From: JAGTRI01 sp964580405 | GTDB lineage: Archaea > Thermoproteota > Bathyarchaeia > Bathyarchaeales > DTEX01 | Assembly (NCBI GenBank): GCA_964580405.1 | Contig: CAZOKM010000025.1 | Coordinates: 1 to 18,893 of the forward strand | DNA: 18,893 bases | Direction of reading: 5' to 3' | Shown here: positions 6,394-14,051 of the stretch, piece after piece | Layout of the letters: every line of letters starts with the position of its first letter | How positions within the stretch are numbered: the stretch's first letter is position 1 | Position numbers and translations under genes: made by a program | The notes under the pieces: generated by a model | What the model saw: the letters and a program-made list of their open reading frames with translations, nothing else | Told to the model about the DNA's origin: nothing | Databases searched by the model: none

Positions 6394-7776
6394 GTGGCAG
6401 CCAAGAAGCCTCAGACGAAGATGCCCAAGCGCGAAATCGCAGAAAGAGTCAAGTCGTTCAAGGAGGTCGCCCTAGGCTACAACGAAGCCGATGCGACCAC
6501 TGAGGCGTTCCGCTGCCTCCAGTGCAAGGTCCCGAAGTGCGTGGAAGGGTGCCCCGTCGGCATAGAAATCCCCGCCTTCATCAAGCTCATCCGAGAAAAA
6601 AAATACAGCGAATCGCTAGACAAAATCCGAGAGAAAAACAGCCTGCCCGCCATCTGCGGACGGGTCTGCCCTCAGGAGGACCAGTGCATGGGCAAGTGCA
6701 TCCTGGGATTGAATGGCGAGCCTGTCAACATTGGAGCCCTCGAACGGTTCGTGGCTGACGAGGAGGACAAGGCGAAAAGAAGGTCCGGTAGAAAGGCTTC
6801 AACGGGGAAGCGAGTCGCCGTCGTCGGCTCAGGACCAGCGGGCTTAACGGCGGCTGCTGAGCTGGCGAAGATGGGGCACGAGGTCACGGTTTTCGAGGCT
6901 CTTCACGCCGCGGGCGGAGTGCTGATGTACGGCATCCCCGAGTTCAGGCTGCCGAAGACCATCGTCGAGGACGAAGTCAAGTACGTCGAAAGCCTCGGCG
7001 CCAAAGTCGAGACCAACGTCATCGTCGGCAAGGTCGTAAAGATGGACGAGCTCTTCAAGGAAGGCTTCGACGCCGTCTTCGTGGGCTCGGGCGCGGGGCT
7101 CCCCATGTTCCTCGGCGTCCCCGGCGAGAACCTGAGCGGGATTTACTCGGCGAACGAGTTCCTCATCCGCGTCAACCTGATGAAGGCGTACAGCTTCCCC
7201 GAGCACGCCACGCCCGTCAAGGTCGGAAAGAAGGTCGTTGTGGTCGGTGGGGGGAACGTCGCCATGGACTCGGCCCGCTGCGCCCTCAGGCTCGGAGGCG
7301 AGGTCACGGTTGTCTACCGCAGGACCGAGGAGCTGATGCCAGCGAGGCACGATGAGGTCGTCAACGCGAAGGAGGAGGGCATCAACTTCATCTTTCTGGC
7401 TAACCCGACGCGGTTCATTGGCGACGAGAAGGGTTGGGTTAAAAAGGTTGAATGCGTCAGGATGGAGCTCGGAAAACCCGACGAGTCCGGCAGAATGAGA
7501 CCCGTCGTCGTGGCGAGATCAGAGTTCCTGTTGGACGCGGACACTGTCGTCGTTGCCATCGGTCAGAAGCCGAACCCCCTGGCGGTCCGTGGAGAAAGCA
7601 TGGTCAAGGTTTCGTCGCATGGCACAATCGTCGCCAACCCGGAGACGGGCGAAACCGACATGCCCGGCGTGTTCGCGGCTGGAGACATCGTGACGGACAA
7701 CGCCACCGTGATTTCGGCGATGGCGGGCGGAAAGAAGGCTGCACAATCCATCCACAAGTACCTCACGAAAAACTAA
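6394..7776 (+). CDS. gltA: GltA/NfnL-type NADPH glutamate synthase subunit
   Basis: A 460-aa iron-sulfur flavoprotein. The N-terminal domain carries two [4Fe-4S] cysteine sets: Cys41, 44, 49, 53 and Cys88, 92, 98, 102. An FAD-binding VGSGPAG is at 144-150, GGVLMYGIPEFRLPK follows at 174-188, an NADPH-binding VVGGGNVAMDSA is at 283-294 with YRR at 308-310, and the second FAD motif PGVFAAGD is at 424-431. This matches the homotetrameric archaeal/bacterial GltA group, which includes the electron-bifurcating NfnL (NfnB) subunit. No large GltB subunit and no NfnS partner lies in the window, so glutamate synthase and an NADPH-electron transfer role cannot be separated. The GTG start is supported by GGAG 9 nt upstream (6381-6384). 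Confidence 0.9.
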   Translation: MAAKKPQTKMPKREIAERVKSFKEVALGYNEADATTEAFRCLQCKVPKCVEGCPVGIEIPAFIKLIREKKYSESLDKIREKNSLPAICGRVCPQEDQCMGKCILGLNGEPVNIGALERFVADEEDKAKRRSGRKASTGKRVAVVGSGPAGLTAAAELAKMGHEVTVFEALHAAGGVLMYGIPEFRLPKTIVEDEVKYVESLGAKVETNVIVGKVVKMDELFKEGFDAVFVGSGAGLPMFLGVPGENLSGIYSANEFLIRVNLMKAYSFPEHATPVKVGKKVVVVGGGNVAMDSARCALRLGGEVTVVYRRTEELMPARHDEVVNAKEEGINFIFLANPTRFIGDEKGWVKKVECVRMELGKPDESGRMRPVVVARSEFLLDADTVVVAIGQKPNPLAVRGESMVKVSSHGTIVANPETGETDMPGVFAAGDIVTDNATVISAMAGGKKAAQSIHKYLTKN

Positions 7777-7780
7777 GAAC

Positions 7781-7804
7781 AGCCACAATTAACAAAAAGT
7801 GGCT
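7781..7804. terminator. Hairpin between convergent gltA and nrdG
   Basis: A perfect 6-bp inverted repeat, AGCCAC and GTGGCT, with a 12-nt AT-rich loop fills the 27-nt gap between two convergent genes; its right arm touches the nrdG stop. On the minus strand the loop contains TTTTT. It could be a bidirectional termination or processing element; the short stem makes this tentative. Confidence 0.35.
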
Positions 7805-8481
7805 CAAATTCTTAGGACTACTTCGCCGACGTACTTTTTCATGATCTCAACGAAGGACCGTATAACCTCGGCGGGATAGGGCTTCAGATTGTTGAAATTC
7901 TTGTCCAAGGTTCCTCCAGGGACGAATTGTTGGAAGGCGAACCGCTTCGCCCCCTTCACCGTTTCGCCCATCTTCAGGATGTCCTCCACCGTAACGATTG
8001 TAGGGACGACGGTGCATCGGAACTCGTAGTCAACGCTGCCCTCAATTAGCATTTTTATGCTGGTCAGTAGACTGCTTGTGTCGTGTGCGCCCATGAGGCT
8101 GTACTTTTTTAAAGAAGTCTTAATGTCTATAGCAACATAGTCGAGACTTGGGAGACACTCTTTCAGGACTTTGGGGTAGAAGCCATTCGTGTCCAGCTTC
8201 ACCGAGAACCCTTCGCCCTTGAGCTTCCGAACGAAATCAGGCAGGTCACTGTTCATCGCGGGTTCGCCACCCGTTACGACGACGGCGTCCACGTACTTTT
8301 TGCGCGACCTGAGGACCTTGAGGGCGTCCTCATCCGAGAGGAACGGCGGCTTAGGGTCTACGATGAGCCGTCCGTTGTGGCAGAAGGGGCAGCGAAGGTT
8401 GCACCCAACAGAAAAGAGTACGCTGGAGACTTTGCCGGGGAAGTCGATTAGGCTTGTCTTTTGGAGTCCCCCGAACTTCAT
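7804..8481 (-). CDS. nrdG: Anaerobic RNR-activating radical SAM enzyme
   Basis: A 225-aa radical SAM protein that generates the glycyl radical on NrdD. The [4Fe-4S] motif CX3CX2C is intact (Cys27, Cys31, Cys34 in GCNLRCPFCHN), followed by the SAM-binding TGGEP at 70-74 and a later DTNG (97-100). The N-terminal GLQKTSLIDFPGK is typical of the archaeal/anaerobic NrdG group. It lies 22 nt downstream of nrdD on the same strand, with GAGG before the ATG, so the two are almost certainly one operon and the enzyme acts on its neighbour. The cluster is oxygen-sensitive, which fits an anaerobe. Length is slightly above the bacterial NrdG norm but usual for archaea. Confidence 0.94.
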   Translation of the reverse strand: MKFGGLQKTSLIDFPGKVSSVLFSVGCNLRCPFCHNGRLIVDPKPPFLSDEDALKVLRSRKKYVDAVVVTGGEPAMNSDLPDFVRKLKGEGFSVKLDTNGFYPKVLKECLPSLDYVAIDIKTSLKKYSLMGAHDTSSLLTSIKMLIEGSVDYEFRCTVVPTIVTVEDILKMGETVKGAKRFAFQQFVPGGTLDKNFNNLKPYPAEVIRSFVEIMKKYVGEVVLRI

Positions 8482-8503
8482 GGCGCCCTCTTCCTTCTGG
8501 AGC

Positions 8504-10618
8504 TTACGCCGGCACCTCGACGAGGACTGACTGGTCGAACGTCTTCCGTATGCTGAACTCGGCCTGCTTGCTGTCGTTCCACTGGTCGACGGGGCGCAGG
8601 TAGCCCACGATTCTGGAGTAAACCTCGCACTTGCCTCCGCACGTCGGGCACGTCCTCTGCTCCCCCGCGAGGTACCCGTGGGTCGTGCATATGCTGAAGG
8701 TCGGCGTCAGCGAGTAGTACGGGAGGTGGGCTGTGTGGGCGACCTTTTTGACCAGTTCGGCGGCGGCTTGCCACGAGTGGATTCTTTCCCCGAGGAAGAT
8801 GTGGAACACCGTGCCTCCTGTATATAGGGTCTGGAGGTTGTCCTGGTGCTCGAGGGCTTCGAAGAGGTCCCCCGTGTAGTCGACGGGCAGGTGCGTGGAG
8901 TTCGTGTAGAACGGCTCCGCGCCCTTCGAGAGATGTGCCTCGTTCGCGGCGATTATGTCGGGGTACCGTTCCTTGTCGAGGTGCGGCAGCCTGTACGACA
9001 CTCCCTCTGCAGGCGTTGCCTCAAGGTTGTACATGCTTCCCGTCTCCTCTTGGTACTCAACGAGCTTGTCGCGCATGTAATTAAGAACCTTCATCGCGAA
9101 CTTCAGCCCCTCGGGATTCGCTATGCCGTAGCCGAACAGGTTGAGCAAGGCCTCGTTCATTCCGATGAGTCCGATTGTGGAGAAGTGGTTCTTCCAGTAG
9201 CTGCTGTACGCCTCCTTGACGAACCGCAGGTAGAACCTGGAGTACGGGTACAGGCCCTTCTCGGTGAACCTTTCGAGGACCTTCCGCTTGATTTCGAGGC
9301 TGTCCTTGGCTATCTCCATCATCTCGTTGAGTCGTTCGAAGAACTTGCCTTCGTCCTTGGTCAGGTAGCCGATGCGCGGCATGTTCAGCGTTACGACGCC
9401 TATCGAGCCTGTGAGGGGGCTTGCGCCGAAGAAGCCTCCGCCCCTCTTCCTCAGCATGCGGTTGTCTATCCTGAGTCGGCAGCACATGCTCCGCACGTCC
9501 TCGGGCGACATGTCGCTGTTGACGAAGTTCGAGAAGTACGGCGTCCCGTATTTGGCGGTCGCCTCGAAAATCTTCTGAGCCACGGGTGTGTCCCAGTCGA
9601 AGTCGTTCGTGATGTTGTACGTGGGAATCGGGAAAGTGAAGACTCGCCCCTTCGCGTCTCCCTCGACCATGACCTCGGCGAAGGCGGAGTTGAACATGTC
9701 CATCTCGTTCTGCATGTCCCCGTAGGCGTCGTCCAGCATGGTTCCCCCGCGGATGACGGGCTCGTCCTTCATGAAGTTCGGCATGTTGAGGTCAAGCGTC
9801 ACGTTCGTGAACGGCGTCTGGAATCCTACGCGGGTCGGCACGTTGATGTTGAAGAAGAACTCCTGAAGCGCCTGCTTGACATCCTTCTGTTCCATGCGGT
9901 CGTAGCGGATGAACGGCGCGAGGTACGTGTCGAAGTTGCTGAAGGCCTGTGCGCCCGCGGCCTCGCCCTGAAGCGTGTAGAAGAAGTTGACGGTCTGCCC
10001 GAGAGCCGTCCTGAAGTGCTTCGCAGGCTTGCTTTCAATTTTTCCCGCGACCCCACCGAACCCCGAGAGGAGGAGCTCCCTGATGTCCCACCCGACGCAG
10101 TACGCGCCGAGGACGCCGAGGTCGTGGATGTGCATGTCGCCCGTGTAGTGGGCGTCCGCGATGTTGGGCGGGTAGATCCTGCTCGCCCAGTACTTCTCTA
10201 TGACCTTCGTAGATAGATAATTGTTCAGGCCCTGCAGGGAGTAGCTCATGTTCGAGTTCTCCCGAACGTACCAGTCCTCAATGTCAACGTACTGCTCCAC
10301 GAGGTCCGAGGAGCTCAGGAACGCCGCGAGCTCCCTGATGTCCTGGTGCTGCTTCCTGTAAAGGATGTAAGCCTTAGCTGTTCGGGCGTGCCCGCTTTCT
10401 ATCAGGACCTTCTCGACAATGTCCTGTATCTCCTCAACGGTTGGGACTCCCTCGTCTCCGAACCGCTGCTTCAGTATCTCGACTACCTGGTCGCTCAGGC
10501 GTTTAGCTTCCTCTCTGTCTTTTCCGCCGACTGCCCGTGCAGCCTTCCAGATGGCGATGGTTATACGGTTGCCGTCGAACTCTTCGAGTCTGCCGTCCCG
10601 CTTCCTGACGTATTTCAA
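8504..10618 (-). CDS. nrdD: Anaerobic ribonucleoside-triphosphate reductase
   Basis: Class III ribonucleotide reductase, 704 aa, converting NTPs to dNTPs with a glycyl radical. An ATP-cone allosteric domain occupies about residues 1-95 (MKYVRKRDGRLEEFD). The catalytic barrel holds Cys174 (GAYCVGWD) and the Cys379-Cys380 pair (MCCRLR), where the thiyl-forming cysteine is expected. A zinc site near the C-terminus combines Cys644, His647, Cys657, Cys660 and Cys664. The glycyl-radical residue is Gly672 in RIVGYLRPVD. All key elements are present, so the enzyme should be active. The start is a TTG at 10618 because the ATP-cone begins immediately there; GGAG lies 10 nt upstream. It forms an operon with nrdG. 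Confidence 0.96.
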   Translation of the reverse strand: MKYVRKRDGRLEEFDGNRITIAIWKAARAVGGKDREEAKRLSDQVVEILKQRFGDEGVPTVEEIQDIVEKVLIESGHARTAKAYILYRKQHQDIRELAAFLSSSDLVEQYVDIEDWYVRENSNMSYSLQGLNNYLSTKVIEKYWASRIYPPNIADAHYTGDMHIHDLGVLGAYCVGWDIRELLLSGFGGVAGKIESKPAKHFRTALGQTVNFFYTLQGEAAGAQAFSNFDTYLAPFIRYDRMEQKDVKQALQEFFFNINVPTRVGFQTPFTNVTLDLNMPNFMKDEPVIRGGTMLDDAYGDMQNEMDMFNSAFAEVMVEGDAKGRVFTFPIPTYNITNDFDWDTPVAQKIFEATAKYGTPYFSNFVNSDMSPEDVRSMCCRLRIDNRMLRKRGGGFFGASPLTGSIGVVTLNMPRIGYLTKDEGKFFERLNEMMEIAKDSLEIKRKVLERFTEKGLYPYSRFYLRFVKEAYSSYWKNHFSTIGLIGMNEALLNLFGYGIANPEGLKFAMKVLNYMRDKLVEYQEETGSMYNLEATPAEGVSYRLPHLDKERYPDIIAANEAHLSKGAEPFYTNSTHLPVDYTGDLFEALEHQDNLQTLYTGGTVFHIFLGERIHSWQAAAELVKKVAHTAHLPYYSLTPTFSICTTHGYLAGEQRTCPTCGGKCEVYSRIVGYLRPVDQWNDSKQAEFSIRKTFDQSVLVEVPA

Positions 10619-10684
10619 CTTTTTCGCTCTCCTGAAGATGAATGCTGATGAATTTTTTGTTTTTGAATAATCACTTTACGTTTG

Positions 10685-10695
10685 TTATTATATTT
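10685..10695 (-). promoter_or_regulatory. TATA-like box for nrdDG
   Basis: AAATATAATAA on the minus strand, about 70 nt before the nrdD TTG, predicts a leader of about 45 nt containing the GGAG site. No NrdR-type operator is evident. Confidence 0.35.
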
Positions 10696-10774
10696 GGATA
10701 ATGAGTCGTGGTGAAAAAAGAATTTAAAGTTTCTTGTTTAAAAAATTGGACTATTAGAAAAACCGAAAAAACCA

Positions 10775-10876
10775 ATGAAAATTAAAATAAGGCTTTTCTT
10801 AGGCGTTTTTGGAAACATTTTTTTTATAGCATCTTTCTGTGTTGTAGCCATGATTTCGACACCAATAATACAATAA
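10775..10876 (+). CDS. Possible 33-aa single-span membrane peptide
   Basis: ATG at 10775 opens a 33-codon frame to TAA at 10874-10876, translating to MKIKIRLF followed by a hydrophobic stretch (LGVFGNIFFIASFCVVAMI) and STPIIQ. The N-terminal Lys/Arg cluster and single span look like a genuine small membrane peptide. A TATA-like TTTAAAAAATT at 10737-10747 lies about 33 nt upstream. The region is AT-rich, where Phe/Ile-rich frames can arise by chance, and no homolog is known to me. It is the only structured coding candidate between nrdD and the next gene. Confidence 0.3.
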   Translation: MKIKIRLFLGVFGNIFFIASFCVVAMISTPIIQ

Positions 10877-11006
10877 AGTATGAGCCTCTTTCACGCGGAG
10901 TAGACCTATACACAAAATTCAATAAATCGACGGTACATCCAGCCATGAAAAAACGGGAAAAAGCGAGCACTCGACCGAAATGAGAAAACGTCGTTAATTC
11001 GGCGCG

Positions 11007-11414
11007 TTACCACAACATTGCTATCAGCGTGATACCCAACAGCCCGAGCATGATGGCGACTGCGACGAAGAGGATGACCGCCAGCACCGAGATGGCGAAG
11101 GCTTTCAGCCAGCCGCAGTCGAAGAAGTGCTTGACCAGAGCGAGCCAGACGACCAGCCGAACGAGGGAGGACAGTAGCCAAAGCGTCACGGTCTCGAAGA
11201 AGAGGAAGGGGGTAAACAGGATGAGCAGGTCCACGAGGAACAGGTCGAAGAACGCGCCTATCAGCGTCCCGACGACGATTATCGCCACGGCGTCGGAGAA
11301 TTTAGCATCCTCTTTTCCTGCAAGCGCCCTGCCCGCCAGCCACAGCACCGGCGAAATGATGATGACGTTCACGAGGACGTGGATGATGAACGCGTAAAGG
11401 TCGAAGCTCAGCAT
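11007..11414 (-). CDS. Polytopic membrane protein, about four spans
   Basis: A 135-aa hydrophobic protein starting MLSFDLYAF. Predicted spans are about residues 7-27, 41-60 (with conserved-looking FFDLFLVD), 62-95 in one or two crossings, and 103-134. Charged residues are few and sit in short loops (GKEDAKFSD, KHFFDCGWLK). It resembles small uncharacterised archaeal integral membrane proteins; no function can be assigned. The frame extends upstream to 11531, but I choose the ATG at 11414 because hydrophobic coding begins there and a TTTTAAAAC box lies about 34 nt upstream. The upstream extension overlaps a gene remnant on the other strand. Confidence 0.7.
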   Translation of the reverse strand: MLSFDLYAFIIHVLVNVIIISPVLWLAGRALAGKEDAKFSDAVAIIVVGTLIGAFFDLFLVDLLILFTPFLFFETVTLWLLSSLVRLVVWLALVKHFFDCGWLKAFAISVLAVILFVAVAIMLGLLGITLIAMLW

Positions 11415-11443
11415 CGAATCTCGCCAGACAAAATATAGGGAAC

Positions 11444-11452
11444 ATAGTTTTA
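11444..11452 (-). promoter_or_regulatory. TATA-like box for the membrane protein gene
   Basis: TTTTAAAAC on the minus strand, centred about 34 nt before the ATG at 11414, predicts a leader of about 8 nt. It abuts the 5' edge of the RsbT-like remnant, which is therefore left without a start region. Confidence 0.45.
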
Positions 11453-11458
11453 AAATGT

Positions 11459-11665
11459 TACGAAAACCACAAAGACACCGTTGTAATCGTTGACAACAGT
11501 GACTGGGGAAAGATAGACTTACAGGAAGCATTCAAAAGAGACAGCAGCACAAGAAAAAGCCTAGGTATCGGGCTTGGAAGAGCAAAACAGCTGATAAACG
11601 AGTTCAGCGTCGAAACGAGGGTTGGTAAAGGAACAACCGTTACGGCAAAGAAGTGGAGACGCTGA
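11459..11665 (+). pseudogene. C-terminal remnant of an RsbT-like HATPase kinase
   Basis: A frame of about 68 codons ending at TGA 11663-11665 contains SLGIGLGRAKQLINEF and ETRVGKGTTVTAKKW. These match the G2 box and C-terminal strand of RsbT/anti-sigma-type GHKL ATPases, whose intact forms are about 130-140 aa. The first half with the N box is absent, no start codon fits, and the expected DXG of the G1 box reads DNS (VDNSDWGKID). I conclude it is a decayed remnant of a switch-protein serine kinase. No STAS-domain partner lies nearby. The reading frame itself is intact to the stop, so the loss was a 5' deletion rather than scattered stop codons. Confidence 0.6.
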
Positions 11666-11738
11666 AAGAAAGCAACCCGTGTTTTGTTGTTTAATTACTG
11701 ACAGGCGCATCATTCGCGTTCTAAAATGAGACAATCGG

Positions 11739-11750
11739 ATAAAACTTTTA
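11739..11750 (+). promoter_or_regulatory. TATA-like box for the UbiA gene
   Basis: ATAAAACTTTTA about 30 nt before the ATG at 11774 predicts an almost leaderless mRNA, consistent with the lack of an SD motif there. Confidence 0.4.
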
Positions 11751-11773
11751 TTCAGTTCGTATGAATACGGTGT

Positions 11774-12676
11774 ATGCTTCAGGGATTAAGAGGGTTCGCC
11801 CAGTTCATCTCGGCGGAACGAGGGCTAATGCTTTTCATGATTTCCGCGGGGTCAACCTTCCTGATAGGCGAGGAACTTTCTTGGCTTCAGGCGGGCTACC
11901 TCGGCGTCATCGTCTTCTGCGGCTGGAGCGGCGTCGACGCCATGAACAACGTCTACGACGCGGACTTGGACAAAAAGTCGGACCCGTTCAGAGCCGAATA
12001 CACGAAGAAGCTCGGAACACTTGGGCTGATTATCTCGCTCTTCTTCCTAGGGACAGCCATCAGCCTAGGCTTGGTCACGCAGATTCCGTTGTTGACAGCT
12101 TTTATTATAGTCGGCGGCGTCGTGGGAATCCTGTACTCGGTCCCGCCCTTCAGGCTCAGGCAGACGGTCCTCAAGCCGCTGGTTAACTTCTCGGTCGGGT
12201 CCGTGCCTGTTCTGATTGTGGCCTCGTTCTTCAGCGTCTTCTCCGCCCAAGTTTGGCCCCTCGTGTTCCTCATCGGCATAACGACCGCCGTCAACAGCCT
12301 CTGGGAGGACCTCGCGGACTACGCGTCGGACCTCCACAGCGACGCGAGGACGTTCCTTGTTGTGCTTGGGTTGAGGAAAGGGTTCTTCACGACAATCGTT
12401 CTCGGCTACTGCCTCGTCCCCCCAATGTTCCTCATCGGCGTGTTGTTCAACCTCAGCATCGTCTACTACGCCGTCTTCTCGCTGCTCGTGGCGTTCATGA
12501 CCCTCCGCCTCGTCCAATACCGGTCGATACTCCTCAACAGAGGAGGCGACAGCACCGAGCAGACGCTGAAGCTCGGAAAAATCCTAGCCAAGGACTTCGT
12601 GGTCATGGCGATAGTGCAAACAGCGAACATGATGCTGAGTAGCTTCCTGAAGTACCACGCAGGCTTCATGTTATGA
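11774..12676 (+). CDS. UbiA family prenyltransferase
   Basis: A 300-aa integral membrane enzyme that transfers a polyprenyl group from its diphosphate to an acceptor. Both Mg-binding aspartate motifs are present: NXXXDXXXD at Asn58, Asp62, Asp66 (NNVYDADLD) and DXXXDXXXD at Asp182, Asp186, Asp190 (DYASDLHSD). About eight to nine hydrophobic helices are spread along the chain. YSVPPFRLR (121-129) is a family hallmark loop. Archaeal members make digeranylgeranylglyceryl phosphate, quinones or modified hemes/chlorins. The N-terminus lacks the RPXN-like pattern I would expect of the lipid enzyme, so the acceptor stays open. It is a single gene, convergent with the M29-like gene, and starts at the ATG at 11774. 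Confidence 0.92.
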   Translation: MLQGLRGFAQFISAERGLMLFMISAGSTFLIGEELSWLQAGYLGVIVFCGWSGVDAMNNVYDADLDKKSDPFRAEYTKKLGTLGLIISLFFLGTAISLGLVTQIPLLTAFIIVGGVVGILYSVPPFRLRQTVLKPLVNFSVGSVPVLIVASFFSVFSAQVWPLVFLIGITTAVNSLWEDLADYASDLHSDARTFLVVLGLRKGFFTTIVLGYCLVPPMFLIGVLFNLSIVYYAVFSLLVAFMTLRLVQYRSILLNRGGDSTEQTLKLGKILAKDFVVMAIVQTANMMLSSFLKYHAGFML

Positions 12677-12745
12677 ACCGATATTAGTACAGGAATTATG
12701 TGGGTGAAGGGCAGAAATATTCGTTGACTATCTTTATGCTTGCCT

Positions 12746-13864
12746 TTAGAAAACAAGTTTACCATTAACTATTACGGGCTTATCGTCAACATGAACCGTT
12801 GCTCGGCTCATCGAAGCCCACCAGTGAACGTTCGACGTGGTCACGTTCCTTCCGCCCTTGTCCTCGTTGCCGCCTACGCCGATTGTGACTCCGCCCAAAA
12901 CCTTGTCGTCCTGGGTGAAGCCATGTTTCAAACCCGGATTGAGGCCTACGCCGAAAAACCCGAATCTGTCCAAGTCGCCTTGACCTGACCTAAGGTAGTC
13001 CTCGAAAGATTCGCCCCCAGACTCAGCTTGATGCCCAACGATTCTTCCACGCCTGAACGTTAGGGACAGTTGCTTAATCCTCTCGACTCTTCTAAACGGA
13101 ACAGGCACGTCGAAAACCGCTGTCCCTTCCGCGCTCTCCTCGCCACCAGCGACCTCGACGAAGCCCGATGGCAAGAACTTCACGTCGCCCTTAGCCGCGT
13201 CCTCCTTGCTGACTACGCTGTCACCAATGACGGGTTCACGACCTAACAACCTGAATTTTAGGTTTGTGCCGAACGGAGTCTGAATGCTTACCTCCTTTCC
13301 CCTTCTGATGAGGCTGGCGAGTTGAACAGCGTTGTGGGCGATTTCTCCCTGGTTAGCCTCGCAGCCGGCAAGCATCGTTTTCCTCCACGTTTCGAAGTCC
13401 AGACCAAGAGCCTCCGCCCGTTCATTCGTAACAAGGCAACACTCAACACCCAATGTTCGTATGGCTCGGTCCTTGGCTATTTTACGCCACGCGTCTAGGT
13501 ACCTGTTCGACTCAAGGAACCATTGGTTAGCGAGCCCTTGTTTCTCGGGAGGAATCAAGTCCCAGCGGACGGGGCTGCGTGGACCCAGCATGAAGATGAA
13601 CGCGTCCGTCTGCTCCAGCGCAGCAGCTTGATGAGCAGGAAGGGTCTCTAAAAGGCTTTTAGGCGCCTCAATCAGCGAACGCAGCCAAAAGTCCTCAGGC
13701 ATGAGGGTGATGAGCGGGTGCGCTCCGCGCTGTCGGCAGGAAAAACCTATCTCGGATGCAAGGTCAACCGTGTGGTCCCAGCTGTGAATCCAAACGTTCT
13801 CCCCAGCCTTTACGTCTAGGCAGTTTTCGACTATCTGGCGCACGAGGTTCCCGTGGTCTCGCAT
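12746..13864 (-). CDS. M29-like aminopeptidase, altered metal site
   Basis: A 372-aa protein with the overall layout of the archaeal 'leucyl aminopeptidase'/M29 (aminopeptidase T) group: an N-terminal alpha/beta domain (DHGNLVRQIVENCLDVKAGE, residues 3-22), then a beta-rich C-terminal domain with PSGFVEVA, GVGLNPG, NVHWWASM and VDDKPVIVNG. By eye, several positions that are metal ligands in M29 enzymes are changed: the glutamate of the GEFGIG-type segment is Phe (FGFFGVG), and the HWD ligand pair reads HWW. The related NicX dioxygenase fold is an alternative. Peptidase activity is therefore doubtful. ATG at 13864 is preferred because GAGGAG lies 10 nt upstream; a TTG at 13882 would add six residues. 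Confidence 0.75.
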   Translation of the reverse strand: MRDHGNLVRQIVENCLDVKAGENVWIHSWDHTVDLASEIGFSCRQRGAHPLITLMPEDFWLRSLIEAPKSLLETLPAHQAAALEQTDAFIFMLGPRSPVRWDLIPPEKQGLANQWFLESNRYLDAWRKIAKDRAIRTLGVECCLVTNERAEALGLDFETWRKTMLAGCEANQGEIAHNAVQLASLIRRGKEVSIQTPFGTNLKFRLLGREPVIGDSVVSKEDAAKGDVKFLPSGFVEVAGGEESAEGTAVFDVPVPFRRVERIKQLSLTFRRGRIVGHQAESGGESFEDYLRSGQGDLDRFGFFGVGLNPGLKHGFTQDDKVLGGVTIGVGGNEDKGGRNVTTSNVHWWASMSRATVHVDDKPVIVNGKLVF

Positions 13865-13874
13865 CGGAAAACGA

Positions 13875-13895
13875 CTCCTCAAAACAAGTGAGGAG
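13875..13895 (-). promoter_or_regulatory. Hairpin covering the ribosome-binding site
   Basis: CTCCTCA and TGAGGAG form a perfect 7-bp inverted repeat with a 7-nt loop. On the minus strand its 3' arm is the GAGGAG Shine-Dalgarno of the M29-like gene, 10 nt before the ATG. Folding would hide the ribosome site, so translational control is possible. The signal also fits chance plus SD conservation. Confidence 0.35.
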
Positions 13896-14051
13896 CCTTT
13901 ACGTAAAAAAAGCTTTAGAAGAAGGCTTGAACTGACCTAAATTTTGCGTGGTCTATTGTGGTTTGATATTACCATGTTTTCTTACGTGGAGTTGTGGGTG
14001 TTCCTGAGAATTACATGCTCTATTTGAGGCGTTTATCGTTGAAGGCGGGGT

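Larger units (their letters stand above)
10619..11006. other. AT-rich intergenic stretch upstream of nrdD
   Basis: 388 nt between the nrdD start and the stop of the next leftward gene. It contains the putative nrdD promoter, a possible 33-aa membrane peptide gene (10775-10876) and several T/A runs. From 10877 to 11006 I see only very short frames and no RNA gene, repeat or clear terminator. Confidence 0.5.

Noticed and set aside
8846..10216. 456-codon frame on the plus strand
   Set aside because: It lies wholly antisense to nrdD, is rich in Val, Arg, Glu and His in the way GC-biased reverse frames are, and has no recognisable domain.
11415..11531. N-terminal extension of the membrane protein frame
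   Set aside because: Cys/Arg-rich residues with no family likeness, overlapping the putative promoter and the RsbT-like remnant; the ATG at 11414 is better.
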